The notes under the pieces were generated by a model. It was given only the letters and a program-made list of their open reading frames with translations. It was not told where the DNA came from and ran no database searches. Of a stretch of DNA of 64,000 nt, positions 17,201-25,114 are shown piece after piece. The stretch is taken from assembly GCA_023230565.1 (NCBI GenBank), contig JALNXD010000001.1, positions 282,386-346,385 of the forward strand, in the 5' to 3' direction. The translations under genes were made by a program, and so were the position numbers. Source of the DNA: Syntrophales bacterium. GTDB lineage: Bacteria; Desulfobacterota; Syntrophia; Syntrophales; UBA2210. Each line of letters starts with the position of its first letter. The first letter of the stretch is position 1.

Positions 17201-18336
17201 TCAATAGTCGGGGGATTACTTGGTCTCAATCTCCGGTATATATCAATTATCGCTTCTTCTTCCGATGCGATTCTGTCAATCAGAAGTGTATTTCGTATAT
17301 AGGCATCAGTACCGTCTTCATCAAACTGAAGGATTTCCAAGTCCCTGATTCCTTTTTCAACGAGCAACTCTAAACTATTTTCGGTCAGCTCTTCATTACA
17401 CTGTAACAAAACCTCGCGGGTTCCGGGATCATTCAGGTTTGATGCGAGTATTTTGCCTTTCAGGTAACCGCGCCCGACTTCCACACGGTCCATTTCCGCT
17501 TCTTCCATTCTCTTTAACGCCGATTTAGTGATCTTCCTACCCTTTTTGACCATGACCTCCCCTGTTCTGGGGTTATGAATGTCTTCGGGCGCACGCTCCC
17601 CTGCCACAGCATCATTGAGGATCATATAAAAAGATTCACCATCTCTTACAACAGTTTCAACACTGTTGAATCGCCTCAGCAATTCCTCGGTGCTGAAGCC
17701 CATAGCCTTAAGGAGAATTGTTACAGGCATTTTTCGCCTTCTGTCAATCCTGGCGTACACGAGATCTTTTGGATCGAATTCCAAATCAAGCCATGAACCC
17801 CTTATCGGGATAATTCGAGCCGAATATATGAGTTTGCCGCTTGTATGAGTCTTCCCTTTATCGTGATCGAAAAATATACCCGGTGATCGATGCAATTGAC
17901 TGACGATAACCCTTTCCGTACCGTTTATTAAAAAAGTGCCCTTGTCAGTCATCAGCGGGATCTCTCCGAAATAAATTTCCTGTTCTTTTATATCCCGGAT
18001 TATGCGCTGTTCATCGCCCCGGCCGGTATCAAACACCACGAGACGAACGACTATTTTTAATGGCGCATTGTACGTCATCCCTTTTTGAATACATTCCTTG
18101 ACATCGTAGCGGGCTCTCCCGATTTTGTAACTGACAAATTCGAGAGAACATTTTTCACCAAAATCAGTAATGGGAAATACGCTTTGAAAAGCCCCCTGCA
18201 AGCCGATATTTTCTCGTTTATCTTGATCAACATCGGCCTGAAGAAACTTTTCGTAGGACTTCCTTTGAATTTCGATGAGATTAGGTATCTCAACGATCTT
18301 CTTGATACGACCAAAACTCTTTCTCGCCTTTACCAT
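14248..18336 (-). CDS. rpoB: RNA polymerase subunit beta
   Basis: Beta subunit, 1362 residues, starting [14 protein letters not shown]. The rifampicin-binding cluster ([20 protein letters not shown]) is wild type in the residues usually mutated. The C-terminal [18 protein letters not shown] motif, which pairs with beta', is intact. The gene follows rplL by 51 bases with no terminator between them, as in the usual rplJL-rpoBC transcript. Confidence 0.98.
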   Translation of the reverse strand: [1362 protein letters not shown]

Positions 18337-18387
18337 AATATTCCTTATATCAGAGTATAAGATCCAATCAGCAGGTAACCGTTTTGA

Positions 18388-18777
18388 TTATTTAATCTCT
18401 ACAGTCCCCCCTACTTCTTCGATCTTCTTTTTAATATCGCCAGCCTCATCCTTGGAGACGCCCTCTTTGACAGCCTTGGGCACACCTTCGACGAGGTCCT
18501 TTGCTTCTTTCAATCCGAGGCCTGTAATTGCCCTCACTACTTTAATAACCTGTATTTTTTGATCGCCAAAACCGGTCAGGATTGCGTCGAATTCCGTTTT
18601 TTCCTCTTCCTGCGCAGCTTGCGCTGGTCCGGCTGCTGCCGCTGCCATCGCTACCGGTGCAGCTGCTGATACACCGAGGCGCTCTTCCAAGTCTTTTACA
18701 AGTCCGGATAATTCCAGAACCGTCATATTTTCAATAAATTCAATAACCTCTTCCTTTGTAATCTTTGTGTCCGCCAT
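18388..18777 (-). CDS. rplL: 50S ribosomal protein L7/L12
   Basis: L7/L12 forms the ribosomal stalk that recruits translation GTPases. The 129-residue product has an N-terminal dimerisation helix region (residues 1-35), an alanine-rich hinge (about 41-60) and the C-terminal KIQVIKVVRAITGLGLKEAK domain. The start MADTKITK at 18777 lies nine bases after AAGGA; the ATG codons just upstream are not favoured. Confidence 0.96.
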   Translation of the reverse strand: MADTKITKEEVIEFIENMTVLELSGLVKDLEERLGVSAAAPVAMAAAAAGPAQAAQEEEKTEFDAILTGFGDQKIQVIKVVRAITGLGLKEAKDLVEGVPKAVKEGVSKDEAGDIKKKIEEVGGTVEIK

Positions 18778-18804
18778 TTTCATCATTCCTTCCTGTAATT
18801 TAGC

Positions 18805-19329
18805 TTAAATAGTCTCTTCTTTTTTTAATCGATATCCATCAAGTACCCGAACAAACCCTTGGGGCACTCCGTTGAGTACAGTCACGAACCGTGTCGGAAC
18901 CGCTACAAAAAGTGAAAGCAGTTTTCCAAGAAGCACTTCTCTGCTCGGAAGCTCCGCTAATGCAACAAGCTCAGCTTTATTCAATGCAGATCCTTCTAGA
19001 ACTCCGCCTTTAATCTCAAGAGCTGCATTTTTTTTTGCAAATTCCGTTAGAGCCTTTGCCGGAGCTACAACATCCCCGAAATTAAGAATGAGAGCTCTTG
19101 GTCCTTCAAGATGTTCTTCAAGTTCAGTAAATTTCGTTTCTTTCAACGCAAGATTCAGAAGATTATTTTTAACGACTCTGACTTCACTGTCCGACTTTCG
19201 AAGCTCACCTCTCAACTCGTTGAGTTCTTTCACCTTGATGCCTCTATAGTCCGCAAGTATCGCTATCTTGGCACGCAGCAGTTTTTCGTGAAGTTCCGCA
19301 ACGATTTTTTCTTTAGTACTTCGATCCAA
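18805..19329 (-). CDS. rplJ: 50S ribosomal protein L10
   Basis: L10 anchors L7/L12 dimers to the ribosome and in many bacteria represses its own operon by binding an mRNA leader. The product has 174 residues with ILADYRGIKVKELNELR, the VVKNNL motif and a C-terminal L12-binding helix. The start appears to be TTG at 19329, since AAAGGAGG is eight bases upstream; a TTG at 19347 overlaps the ribosome-binding site. The leader upstream matches the L10 leader pattern. Confidence 0.94.
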   Translation of the reverse strand: MDRSTKEKIVAELHEKLLRAKIAILADYRGIKVKELNELRGELRKSDSEVRVVKNNLLNLALKETKFTELEEHLEGPRALILNFGDVVAPAKALTEFAKKNAALEIKGGVLEGSALNKAELVALAELPSREVLLGKLLSLFVAVPTRFVTVLNGVPQGFVRVLDGYRLKKEETI

Positions 19330-19424
19330 TACATGGCCTCCTTTCAAAAACTAATTTACCATTACAAACATACGATAATTTACAGAAAGTCAGACCGCTT
19401 TACAGGAAGATATATAAACGCTAA

Positions 19425-19498
19425 ATCATATCATCTCGGCAGGCCGATTTTTCGTTTAAACATTCTTCCGTACCTGCTGTCTTTGACTTTGTAGGCTA
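19425..19498 (-). promoter_or_regulatory. L10 leader of rplJL (autoregulatory mRNA element)
   Basis: The roughly 170 bases between rplA and rplJ contain on the minus strand AAAGACAGCAGG followed some 30 bases later by GGCCTGCCGAG. GCAGG and CCTGC pair. This sequence and pairing are the hallmark of the ribosomal-protein L10 leader, which the L10-L12 complex binds to control translation of rplJ. The assignment is by pattern memory, and the boundaries are approximate. Confidence 0.7.
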
Positions 19499-19501
19499 CT
19501 T

Positions 19502-20212
19502 TTAACCGGCCCTCAGGCTATTTCTCACATCCATCGTATCTACTTTAACTCCAGGACCCATTGTTGATGAAAGAGATATGTTTTTAAGATATGTTCCTTT
19601 ACTCGATGCTGGTTTAAGTTTCATCGTAGTCTCGATGAGCGACAGAATATTTTCTATAAGTTTATCTGCTCCAAAAGATACCTTCCCCACAGGACTATGC
19701 AATATTCCAGCTTTTTCTACTCTAAATTCAACCTGACCGGCCTTAAGTTCCGTTACAGCTTCTTTTACATCGAAGGTAACCGTTCCAACCTTCGGATTAG
19801 GCATTAAACCGCGAGGGCCAAGAATTTTTCCCAGCTTACCTACGCTGCCCATCATGTCAGGCGTAGCCACGACCCTGTCGAATTCAAGCCACCCTCCCTT
19901 AATCTTCTCTACCATATCATCCGATCCAACATAATCAGCACCCGCATCTTTCGCTTCCTTTTCCTTCTCGCCTTTCGCAAAAACCAGGACTCTCACAGGT
20001 TTGCCAAGACCATTGGGAAGCACAACACTTCCTCTCACCATTTGATCGGCATGTTTCGGATTAACTCCCAGTCGAACTGCTATATCCACCGTCTCATCGA
20101 ATTTTGCCCTTCCGGTGTTCACAACCAATTCAACTGCCTCTCTCAGCGGATATCGCTTACCGGTTTCCACTTTTGCTTTCTGTTCTGAATGTTTCTTGCC
20201 CCTATGTGCCAT
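19502..20212 (-). CDS. rplA: 50S ribosomal protein L1
   Basis: L1, 236 residues, forms the mobile L1 stalk and often represses the L11 operon. It has the KFDETVDIAVRLGVNPKHADQ motif near residue 37 and LGPRGLMPNPKVGTV. It follows rplK by 20 bases. Confidence 0.97.
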   Translation of the reverse strand: MAHRGKKHSEQKAKVETGKRYPLREAVELVVNTGRAKFDETVDIAVRLGVNPKHADQMVRGSVVLPNGLGKPVRVLVFAKGEKEKEAKDAGADYVGSDDMVEKIKGGWLEFDRVVATPDMMGSVGKLGKILGPRGLMPNPKVGTVTFDVKEAVTELKAGQVEFRVEKAGILHSPVGKVSFGADKLIENILSLIETTMKLKPASSKGTYLKNISLSSTMGPGVKVDTMDVRNSLRAG

Positions 20213-20232
20213 AGCAACAAAACCTCTTTTTT

Positions 20233-20658
20233 TTAATCGACAACTTCGATTCCCATAGATCGCGCCGTTCCGTCGATGATCTTAACGGCTCCTTCGACAT
20301 CTACGGCATTCAGATCTTTTTGCTTTATCTCAGCAATTTCTCTCAGTTGTTTCATCGTTATCTTGCCAACCTTCTCCCGCTTTGGGTCTCCCGCACCTTT
20401 TGCTATTTTAGCTGCTTGCTTTAGCAGAACCGAAGCCGGTGGAGTTTTGGTAATAAAAGTGAATGATTTATCGGCATATACGGATATAATTACAGGAATT
20501 ACCGTTCCTTCCTGATTTTGCGTCATTGCATTATACGCCTTGCAAAATTCCATTATGTTGACTCCATGCTGACCAAGAGCCGGCCCGATCGGCGGTGATG
20601 GAGTAGCTTTTCCTGCCTGAATTTGGAGTTTTATTTGTGCGATAATTTTTTTTGCCAT
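20233..20658 (-). CDS. rplK: 50S ribosomal protein L11
   Basis: L11, 141 residues, binds the GTPase-associated centre of 23S rRNA. It has the proline-rich ATPSPPIGPALGQHGVNIMEF segment (residues 19-39) and the C-terminal GTARSMGI motif. The second of two adjacent ATG codons (20658) is chosen, six bases after GGGGA. Confidence 0.97.
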   Translation of the reverse strand: MAKKIIAQIKLQIQAGKATPSPPIGPALGQHGVNIMEFCKAYNAMTQNQEGTVIPVIISVYADKSFTFITKTPPASVLLKQAAKIAKGAGDPKREKVGKITMKQLREIAEIKQKDLNAVDVEGAVKIIDGTARSMGIEVVD

Positions 20659-20684
20659 CATCGTCCCCTTAAAAATATATGAGT

Positions 20685-21215
20685 TTAACTCTGAACAACC
20701 TGGATGAAATCAAGCTCTACCGGAGTTGATCTGCCAAAAATACTTACAATTACTCGTAATTTTCCTTTTTCCTCTTTCACTTCATCTACAACGCCATCAA
20801 AATTGGTAAAAGGCCCGTCTACGATCCTCACATGATCGCCGATTTCAAACCTGAACTTAGGTTTCGGCTTCAATGTTCCTTCACTTATTCTCGTTTTCAG
20901 CAATTCGACGTCGGCCGAAGATATTGGAGACGGCTTATCTTTACTTCCTATGAAACCGGTTACTTTCGGCGTTTCCTTTACCAGGTGCCATGTATCATCA
21001 TTTAGTTCCATATTAATAAGCATATAACTGGGAAAGAACTTTCGTTTTGACGTCTTCTTTTCACCTTTGACCAATTCTACGACATCTTCTTCCGGAATGA
21101 GAATGTCGCCGAATTGCTGCTCCATGCCTTGAGCAGCAATTCTTTCTTCCAGGGACTGTTTCACTCTGCTTTCAAACCCCGAATATGTATGTATTACATA
21201 CCATCTAAATGCCAT
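20685..21215 (-). CDS. nusG: Transcription termination/antitermination factor NusG
   Basis: NusG, 176 residues, couples RNA polymerase to Rho and to the ribosome. The N-terminal NGN domain begins WYVIHTYSGFE; the C-terminal KOW domain has GDHVRIVDGPFTNFDG and ends LDFIQVVQS. It follows secE by four bases, the classic secE-nusG-rplK arrangement. Confidence 0.97.
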   Translation of the reverse strand: MAFRWYVIHTYSGFESRVKQSLEERIAAQGMEQQFGDILIPEEDVVELVKGEKKTSKRKFFPSYMLINMELNDDTWHLVKETPKVTGFIGSKDKPSPISSADVELLKTRISEGTLKPKPKFRFEIGDHVRIVDGPFTNFDGVVDEVKEEKGKLRVIVSIFGRSTPVELDFIQVVQS

Positions 21216-21218
21216 TTT

Positions 21219-21422
21219 CTATCCCAGTACCATTCTCACCAGTTTGGTAAGCCCCATATCCACAAAACCAAGGAAAACACTGACAATTATTACTACCACT
21301 ATTACAACTGACGTAGATGCAAGCGCTTCCTTAGGTGTCGGCCATGTCACTTTTTTCAGTTCGGCCCTGGCTTCTTTTAAAAACTGTATTGTCGCAGCCC
21401 ATGCAACTTTTATTTTTTCCAT
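21219..21422 (-). CDS. secE: Preprotein translocase subunit SecE
   Basis: SecE clamps SecY in the inner-membrane translocon. This is the short, single-span form of 67 residues. The conserved amphipathic FLKEARAELKKVTWPTPKEAL precedes one C-terminal membrane helix (about 41-60). The third-residue ATG at 21422 is chosen, nine bases after AGGA. It lies between tRNA-Trp and nusG. Confidence 0.95.
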   Translation of the reverse strand: MEKIKVAWAATIQFLKEARAELKKVTWPTPKEALASTSVVIVVVIIVSVFLGFVDMGLTKLVRMVLG

Positions 21423-21448
21423 ATGCATGCATCCTGTAAATAATAAAA

Positions 21449-21525
21449 TGGCAGGCCAGGAGGGACTCGAACCCCCAGCATCCGGATTTGGAGTCCGGCG
21501 CTCTATCCATTAGAGCTACTGGCCT
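21449..21525 (-). tRNA. trpT: tRNA-Trp (anticodon CCA)
   Basis: The minus strand folds as a complete cloverleaf: acceptor AGGCCAG/CTGGCCT, anticodon stem CCGGA/TCCGG with CCA in the loop, and T-arm GGGTTCGAGTCCC. The 3' CCA is encoded. It lies between rpmG and secE, a widely conserved position. Confidence 0.97.
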
Positions 21526-21542
21526 GTAGCATACGTTGCCTT

Positions 21543-21692
21543 TTATTTTGTTTCTTTATGAACCGTGTGAACCTGGCAAAAACGGCAATATTTATTTAAT
21601 TCCAAACGATTCTTCATCGTCCGCTTATTTTTCGTTGTAGTATAATTTCTTCTTTTGCATTCACTGCATGCCAATGTTATAATATCTCTCAT
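21543..21692 (-). CDS. rpmG: 50S ribosomal protein L33, zinc-binding type
   Basis: L33 of 49 residues. CSEC near the start and CRFC near the end form the zinc site, so this is the cysteine-containing paralogue type. The start MRDIITLAC at 21692 is conserved; the frame runs open further upstream through tRNA-Thr but that part is not coding. It lies between tRNA-Thr(GGT) and tRNA-Trp. Confidence 0.95.
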   Translation of the reverse strand: MRDIITLACSECKRRNYTTTKNKRTMKNRLELNKYCRFCQVHTVHKETK

Positions 21693-21710
21693 TTCGTCAC
21701 CTTGCAAACA

Positions 21711-21786
21711 TGGAGCCCACGACCAGGATTGAACTGGTGACCTCATCCTTACCAAGGATGTGCTCTACCGACTGAGCTACGTGGGC
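21711..21786 (-). tRNA. thrT: tRNA-Thr (anticodon GGT)
   Basis: Cloverleaf on the minus strand with acceptor GCCCACG/CGTGGGC, anticodon stem CATCC/GGATG around TTGGTAA, and T-arm CCAGTTCAATCCTGG. CCA is encoded. It reads ACC/ACU codons. In many proteobacteria tufB follows this tRNA; here rpmG follows directly. Confidence 0.96.
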
Positions 21787-21838
21787 ATGTCCTCCAATAT
21801 AGTCAAAAAAGACCTGTCAAGCCTTTCCGATCATTTCA

Positions 21839-21914
21839 TGGAGCGGGAAACGGGATTCGAACCCGCGACCCTCAGCTTGGAAGGCTGACGCTCTAGCCAC
21901 TGAGCTACTCCCGC
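21839..21914 (-). tRNA. glyT: tRNA-Gly (anticodon TCC)
   Basis: Cloverleaf on the minus strand with acceptor GCGGGAG/TTCCCGC, anticodon stem CAGCC/GGCTG (read across CTTCCAA with one mismatch) and T-arm GCGGGTTCGAATCCCGT. CCA is encoded. It belongs to the Thr-Tyr-Gly-Thr tRNA cluster. Confidence 0.95.
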
Positions 21915-21943
21915 CCTTAATACCTCAATAGAACCATAAAAAA

Positions 21944-22028
21944 TGGTGGAGGGGGGAGGATTCGAACCTCCGTAGGCTTCGCCGGCAGATTTACAGTCTG
22001 CTCCCTTTGGCCGCTCGGGAACCCCTCC
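21944..22028 (-). tRNA. tyrU: tRNA-Tyr (anticodon GTA)
   Basis: An 85-base class II tRNA with a long variable arm, as expected for tyrosine. Acceptor GGAGGGG/CCCCTCC, anticodon stem GCAGA/TCTGC around CTGTAAA, discriminator A and encoded CCA. Confidence 0.96.
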
Positions 22029-22046
22029 ACATCAATTTAATACACC

Positions 22047-22122
22047 TGGAGCTGGCGATGGGATTCGAACCCGCGACCTGCTGATTACAAATCAGCTGCT
22101 CTACCTGTTGAGCTACGCCAGC
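22047..22122 (-). tRNA. thrU: tRNA-Thr (anticodon TGT)
   Basis: Cloverleaf on the minus strand with acceptor GCTGGCG/CGCCAGC, anticodon stem CTGAT/ATCAG around TTGTAA and T-arm GCGGGTTCGAATCCCAT. CCA is encoded. It is the first gene after the promoter at 22197-22225. Confidence 0.96.
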
Positions 22123-22196
22123 CTTTACAAAAAATAATCTGTGTTTTGAGACTTTCACGCAAAACGCACAAAAAAAACCAACCAACGCAAAAGGTG

Positions 22197-22225
22197 TATC
22201 TAATTTTTCTTAATCTATTTGTCAA
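22197..22225 (-). promoter_or_regulatory. Sigma-70 type promoter of the tRNA-secE-nusG-ribosomal cluster
   Basis: On the minus strand TTGACA (22220-22225) is followed after 17 bases by TAGATA (22197-22202). The -35 is perfect, the -10 only fair. It points into the four tRNA genes and probably drives the long transcript through rpmG, secE and beyond. About 75 bases separate it from the first tRNA. Confidence 0.6.
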
Positions 22226-22254
22226 GAACTTTTTGAATTATCCATACAAATCAA

Positions 22255-23673
22255 TTATTCCCCGAAAATTTCAGCTGAAAACGTATAAATTCTCGTATCC
22301 TTGTTCTTCCATGCTCCCGAGGGAAGCCCTGCCTTACGGCATGTCTGTTCCAGAAAGGTTAATCTATCCCATCCATTTTCAGTGGCGACCTGCGGAAGCA
22401 AAAGCCCCGCCTGAAAGCCTTTTACAATATAAATACCGTCTCTGCCGACTTCTATCTCGGAAATATTGCCGATCAGGCACAATGGCGTTAATGCAGATAT
22501 TTCAATTGTAATTTCTTCCAGTTCTTCCTTGGCAAGGGGCGGAAACCTTGGATCATCAAACGCTGCGGCACAGGCCATTTCGGCTACAGTTCTGTGTAAC
22601 GGCTTTCGTGGCTCAATAAATCCTATACACCCTCGAAGACGTCCCTCTTTTTTGAGAGTTACAAAAGCACCTCTTGCAGCAGCAAGATTTTCTGAAGTCA
22701 TAGAAAGAGGTTCGGCTCTCCGCCCTGAAAGCGAATCCTCTATACTCCTTCGAGCAATTTTGATCAACTCATTTTTTTCGTTTTTTGTAAGCGATCCTTC
22801 CTCGGCTCCGGATTCGTTATTCGAAACGGAATCTTTTTTATTGATATCCTTTTTATAGAAGGCCAGAGCCGCATAGCCCACGACGCCCGTCTTATCGCCT
22901 GTCACATCACCTGAATTTGCATACTTAAGCATATAACCGCTATCACTTCCTTTTGCCTGTGCAAATTTGATGGCAACTCTGATGGGTCCGGCACCGCATG
23001 CTTCAACTTCTCCTTTTTCTACAGAGCGATAAAATCCTTCGCTATCCATTTTTTTAATAATATCAATTGCCTTTGAATCCATATGCACTGCATCTTCATA
23101 ATTATGGTAATGGGAGAAATCGGAACTGGCAATGAGCAGAATATTTTCCCCTTGAGAAACCGAATAAATGATTTCCGCCAGAGTATCGCATGTCTTCGCA
23201 TCCTGAGTTCCCATTTGAATGGGAACAAATGGAGTCCCCGGGAATAGCGTCTGAATAAAAGGCATCTGGATTTCTATTGAATTTTCGGGAGTCTTCTCAT
23301 CAGGCACAAATGAAACAATATTACTGTGACGTACTATCGCTTCTGCAAGCTTTCTTTCGAGAGGTACTACCCCCAACGGTGTTTTATACCCTCTTCCATC
23401 GAATATGGACGCCCCTCTAAAACGAATCCGATGACTCGGACCTATAACAACAATTGAATCATAATGTCCATTAGATGCCGCTTTATAGGCGTAAGCGGCA
23501 ATTGCCCCTGAGTAGGAAAGCCCTGCATGGGGCGAAATGATGGCCAAAGGCTGTTCTCTCAATTCAAGATCAGGCACGGCTCTGATGTATTTATCTATTT
23601 CTGATTGCAGAAGGTCCGGTTTTTCCGGATACCAGGCACCAGCAAGCAATGCTTCTCTTATCCCGTTTTTCAT
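22255..23673 (-). CDS. Memo-AMMECR1 fusion (AmmeMemoRadiSam proteins B and A)
   Basis: A 472-residue two-domain protein. Residues 1-275 are a Memo-like domain, related to extradiol dioxygenases, with the metal-ligand residues of human MEMO1 in place: H49 (SPHAG), H81 (GPSH) and C226 (EACGAGP), plus H188 (FSHYH). A charged linker (276-297) leads to an AMMECR1 domain (298-472) with its invariant LRGCIG motif (346-351). These two families usually occur with a radical SAM protein in the AmmeMemoRadiSam system; no such gene is in this window. The biochemical role is not known with certainty. It is transcribed alone, away from gap. Confidence 0.9.
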   Translation of the reverse strand: MKNGIREALLAGAWYPEKPDLLQSEIDKYIRAVPDLELREQPLAIISPHAGLSYSGAIAAYAYKAASNGHYDSIVVIGPSHRIRFRGASIFDGRGYKTPLGVVPLERKLAEAIVRHSNIVSFVPDEKTPENSIEIQMPFIQTLFPGTPFVPIQMGTQDAKTCDTLAEIIYSVSQGENILLIASSDFSHYHNYEDAVHMDSKAIDIIKKMDSEGFYRSVEKGEVEACGAGPIRVAIKFAQAKGSDSGYMLKYANSGDVTGDKTGVVGYAALAFYKKDINKKDSVSNNESGAEEGSLTKNEKNELIKIARRSIEDSLSGRRAEPLSMTSENLAAARGAFVTLKKEGRLRGCIGFIEPRKPLHRTVAEMACAAAFDDPRFPPLAKEELEEITIEISALTPLCLIGNISEIEVGRDGIYIVKGFQAGLLLPQVATENGWDRLTFLEQTCRKAGLPSGAWKNKDTRIYTFSAEIFGE

Positions 23674-23892
23674 TTTATGCCCTCCTCTTTCCAGGCGCCG
23701 CAGAAAGAGTTCAAGAGTTTGGATAATTTAAATTACCTTCTTCCGGCGGCAGCATTTTCTTCATCTTGATCTTATCTCTTGTTCATCCAACGTATGAATA
23801 CTATAAAAAAAATCCCCCTATTACCATTCAAAAAAATATTGACTAATACCTGCGATACCTGTACTGTGCCATTCGCTTTTCAGGAACGCGGC

Positions 23893-24005
23893 TCCTTTAA
23901 AAAGCTTCTATGCCGGTTACGCCGGGCATCGTAATTTAGGGTAAGTAACGCTTTCCAATGCCCTTACCTGGAAGCATGAATTGGATGAATGTATCTGACG
24001 GCTTC
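23893..24005 (+). repeat. Dispersed intergenic repeat, copy A
   Basis: This segment aligns with 63654-63763. Shared blocks are ATGCCGG-N5-CCGG(G)CAT, which is an inverted repeat, then GTAAGTAACGCT against GTAAGTGACGCT, then CCTGG against CCCGG, and a final CTGACG. It occupies most of the 426-base gap between the Memo-AMMECR1 gene and gap; the rest of that gap shows nothing recognisable. Confidence 0.7.
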
Positions 24006-24099
24006 CATGTTTTACAAAGAATTTTATCGCGCGCGACGTAAAGATAAGGCATAATTCATAGAAATAAATTCCGAGTCCTATATAAACGGGAGGACTGAC

Positions 24100-25107
24100 A
24101 TGAGCCTTAGAATCGCCATTAACGGTTTCGGAAGAATCGGAAGATATGTCATCAGAGCCTGTACAGGAAGAGAAGACATCGAAGTCGTGGCAATAAATAC
24201 CAGAGCAGATGGTCAAGTTCTGGAGCACCTTTTAAAATATGATTCTATACACAGGATGTTCAATGCGGAAATCTGCGCAGGAAGAGGCGCACTGTCGGTC
24301 AACGGCAGAAATATTAAAGTGACAACAATAGTCGATTCACTTGAAACGCTTCCCTGGAAAGAACTGGGGATAGATATCGTAATGGAATCCACGGGAAAAT
24401 TCCGGTCAAGAGAAGATGTTGCAAAACATATTGATGCAGGAGCAAAGAAGGTCATTATAGCTGCACCGGGAAAAGAGGTTGATGCCACATTGGTAATGGG
24501 GGTGAATGAATCATCCTATGATCCGAAAAAACACCACATTATATCTAATGCCTCCTGCACTACAAACTGCCTTGCTCCCATTGTCAAAACAGTTCATAAC
24601 CGTTTTACAGTCCTTAAGGGGCTGATGACTACTATTCACTCATACACGATGGATCAGAGGATACTTGACGGATCACACAAAGATCTTCGAAGGGCACGAG
24701 CGGCGGCCCTTTCAATTGTGCCTACATCAACAGGCGCTGCAAAAGCGGTCACAGAAGTTATCCCTGAGCTCGCGGGCAAACTTGATGGTCTTGCATTGAG
24801 GGTGCCCACCCCTAACGTATCACTCGTCGATGTAGCCCTGGAAGTCGGATCAGATGTTACAGTCGATGATGTAAATGGAGCCCTTAAAGAAGCCTCTGAA
24901 AATGAATTACAAAATATACTTGCCTATAGTGAAAAAGAGCTGGTTTCGGTGGATTTCACGAGCAGTCACTATTCATCGATAGTGGATGCGCCGCTTACAC
25001 AAGTGATCGGGAACAACTTGATCAAAGTTTTTTCCTGGTATGATAATGAAAGCGGGTATGCCTGCCGTATGAGGGATCTGGCTCTTTATATGGCCAGCAG
25101 AGAATAA
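24100..25107 (+). CDS. gap: Glyceraldehyde-3-phosphate dehydrogenase, NADP-type residues
   Basis: Phosphorylating GAPDH of 335 residues, interconverting glyceraldehyde 3-phosphate and 1,3-bisphosphoglycerate. The Rossmann motif NGFGRIGR (8-15), catalytic NASCTTNC (cysteine near 152) and C-terminal WYDNESGYACR are intact. The residue after the second beta strand, Asp in NAD-specific enzymes, is Thr34 followed by Arg35 (AINTRAD), and the usual LPH before KDLRRAR is GSH. The same two sites are changed in NADP-using chloroplast-type enzymes, so NADP(H) use is inferred. GGGAGGAC precedes the ATG. fbp and fba nearby suggest a gluconeogenic role. pgk and tpiA, common partners, are not here. Confidence 0.95.
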   Translation: MSLRIAINGFGRIGRYVIRACTGREDIEVVAINTRADGQVLEHLLKYDSIHRMFNAEICAGRGALSVNGRNIKVTTIVDSLETLPWKELGIDIVMESTGKFRSREDVAKHIDAGAKKVIIAAPGKEVDATLVMGVNESSYDPKKHHIISNASCTTNCLAPIVKTVHNRFTVLKGLMTTIHSYTMDQRILDGSHKDLRRARAAALSIVPTSTGAAKAVTEVIPELAGKLDGLALRVPTPNVSLVDVALEVGSDVTVDDVNGALKEASENELQNILAYSEKELVSVDFTSSHYSSIVDAPLTQVIGNNLIKVFSWYDNESGYACRMRDLALYMASRE

Positions 25108-25114
25108 ATCGCGC

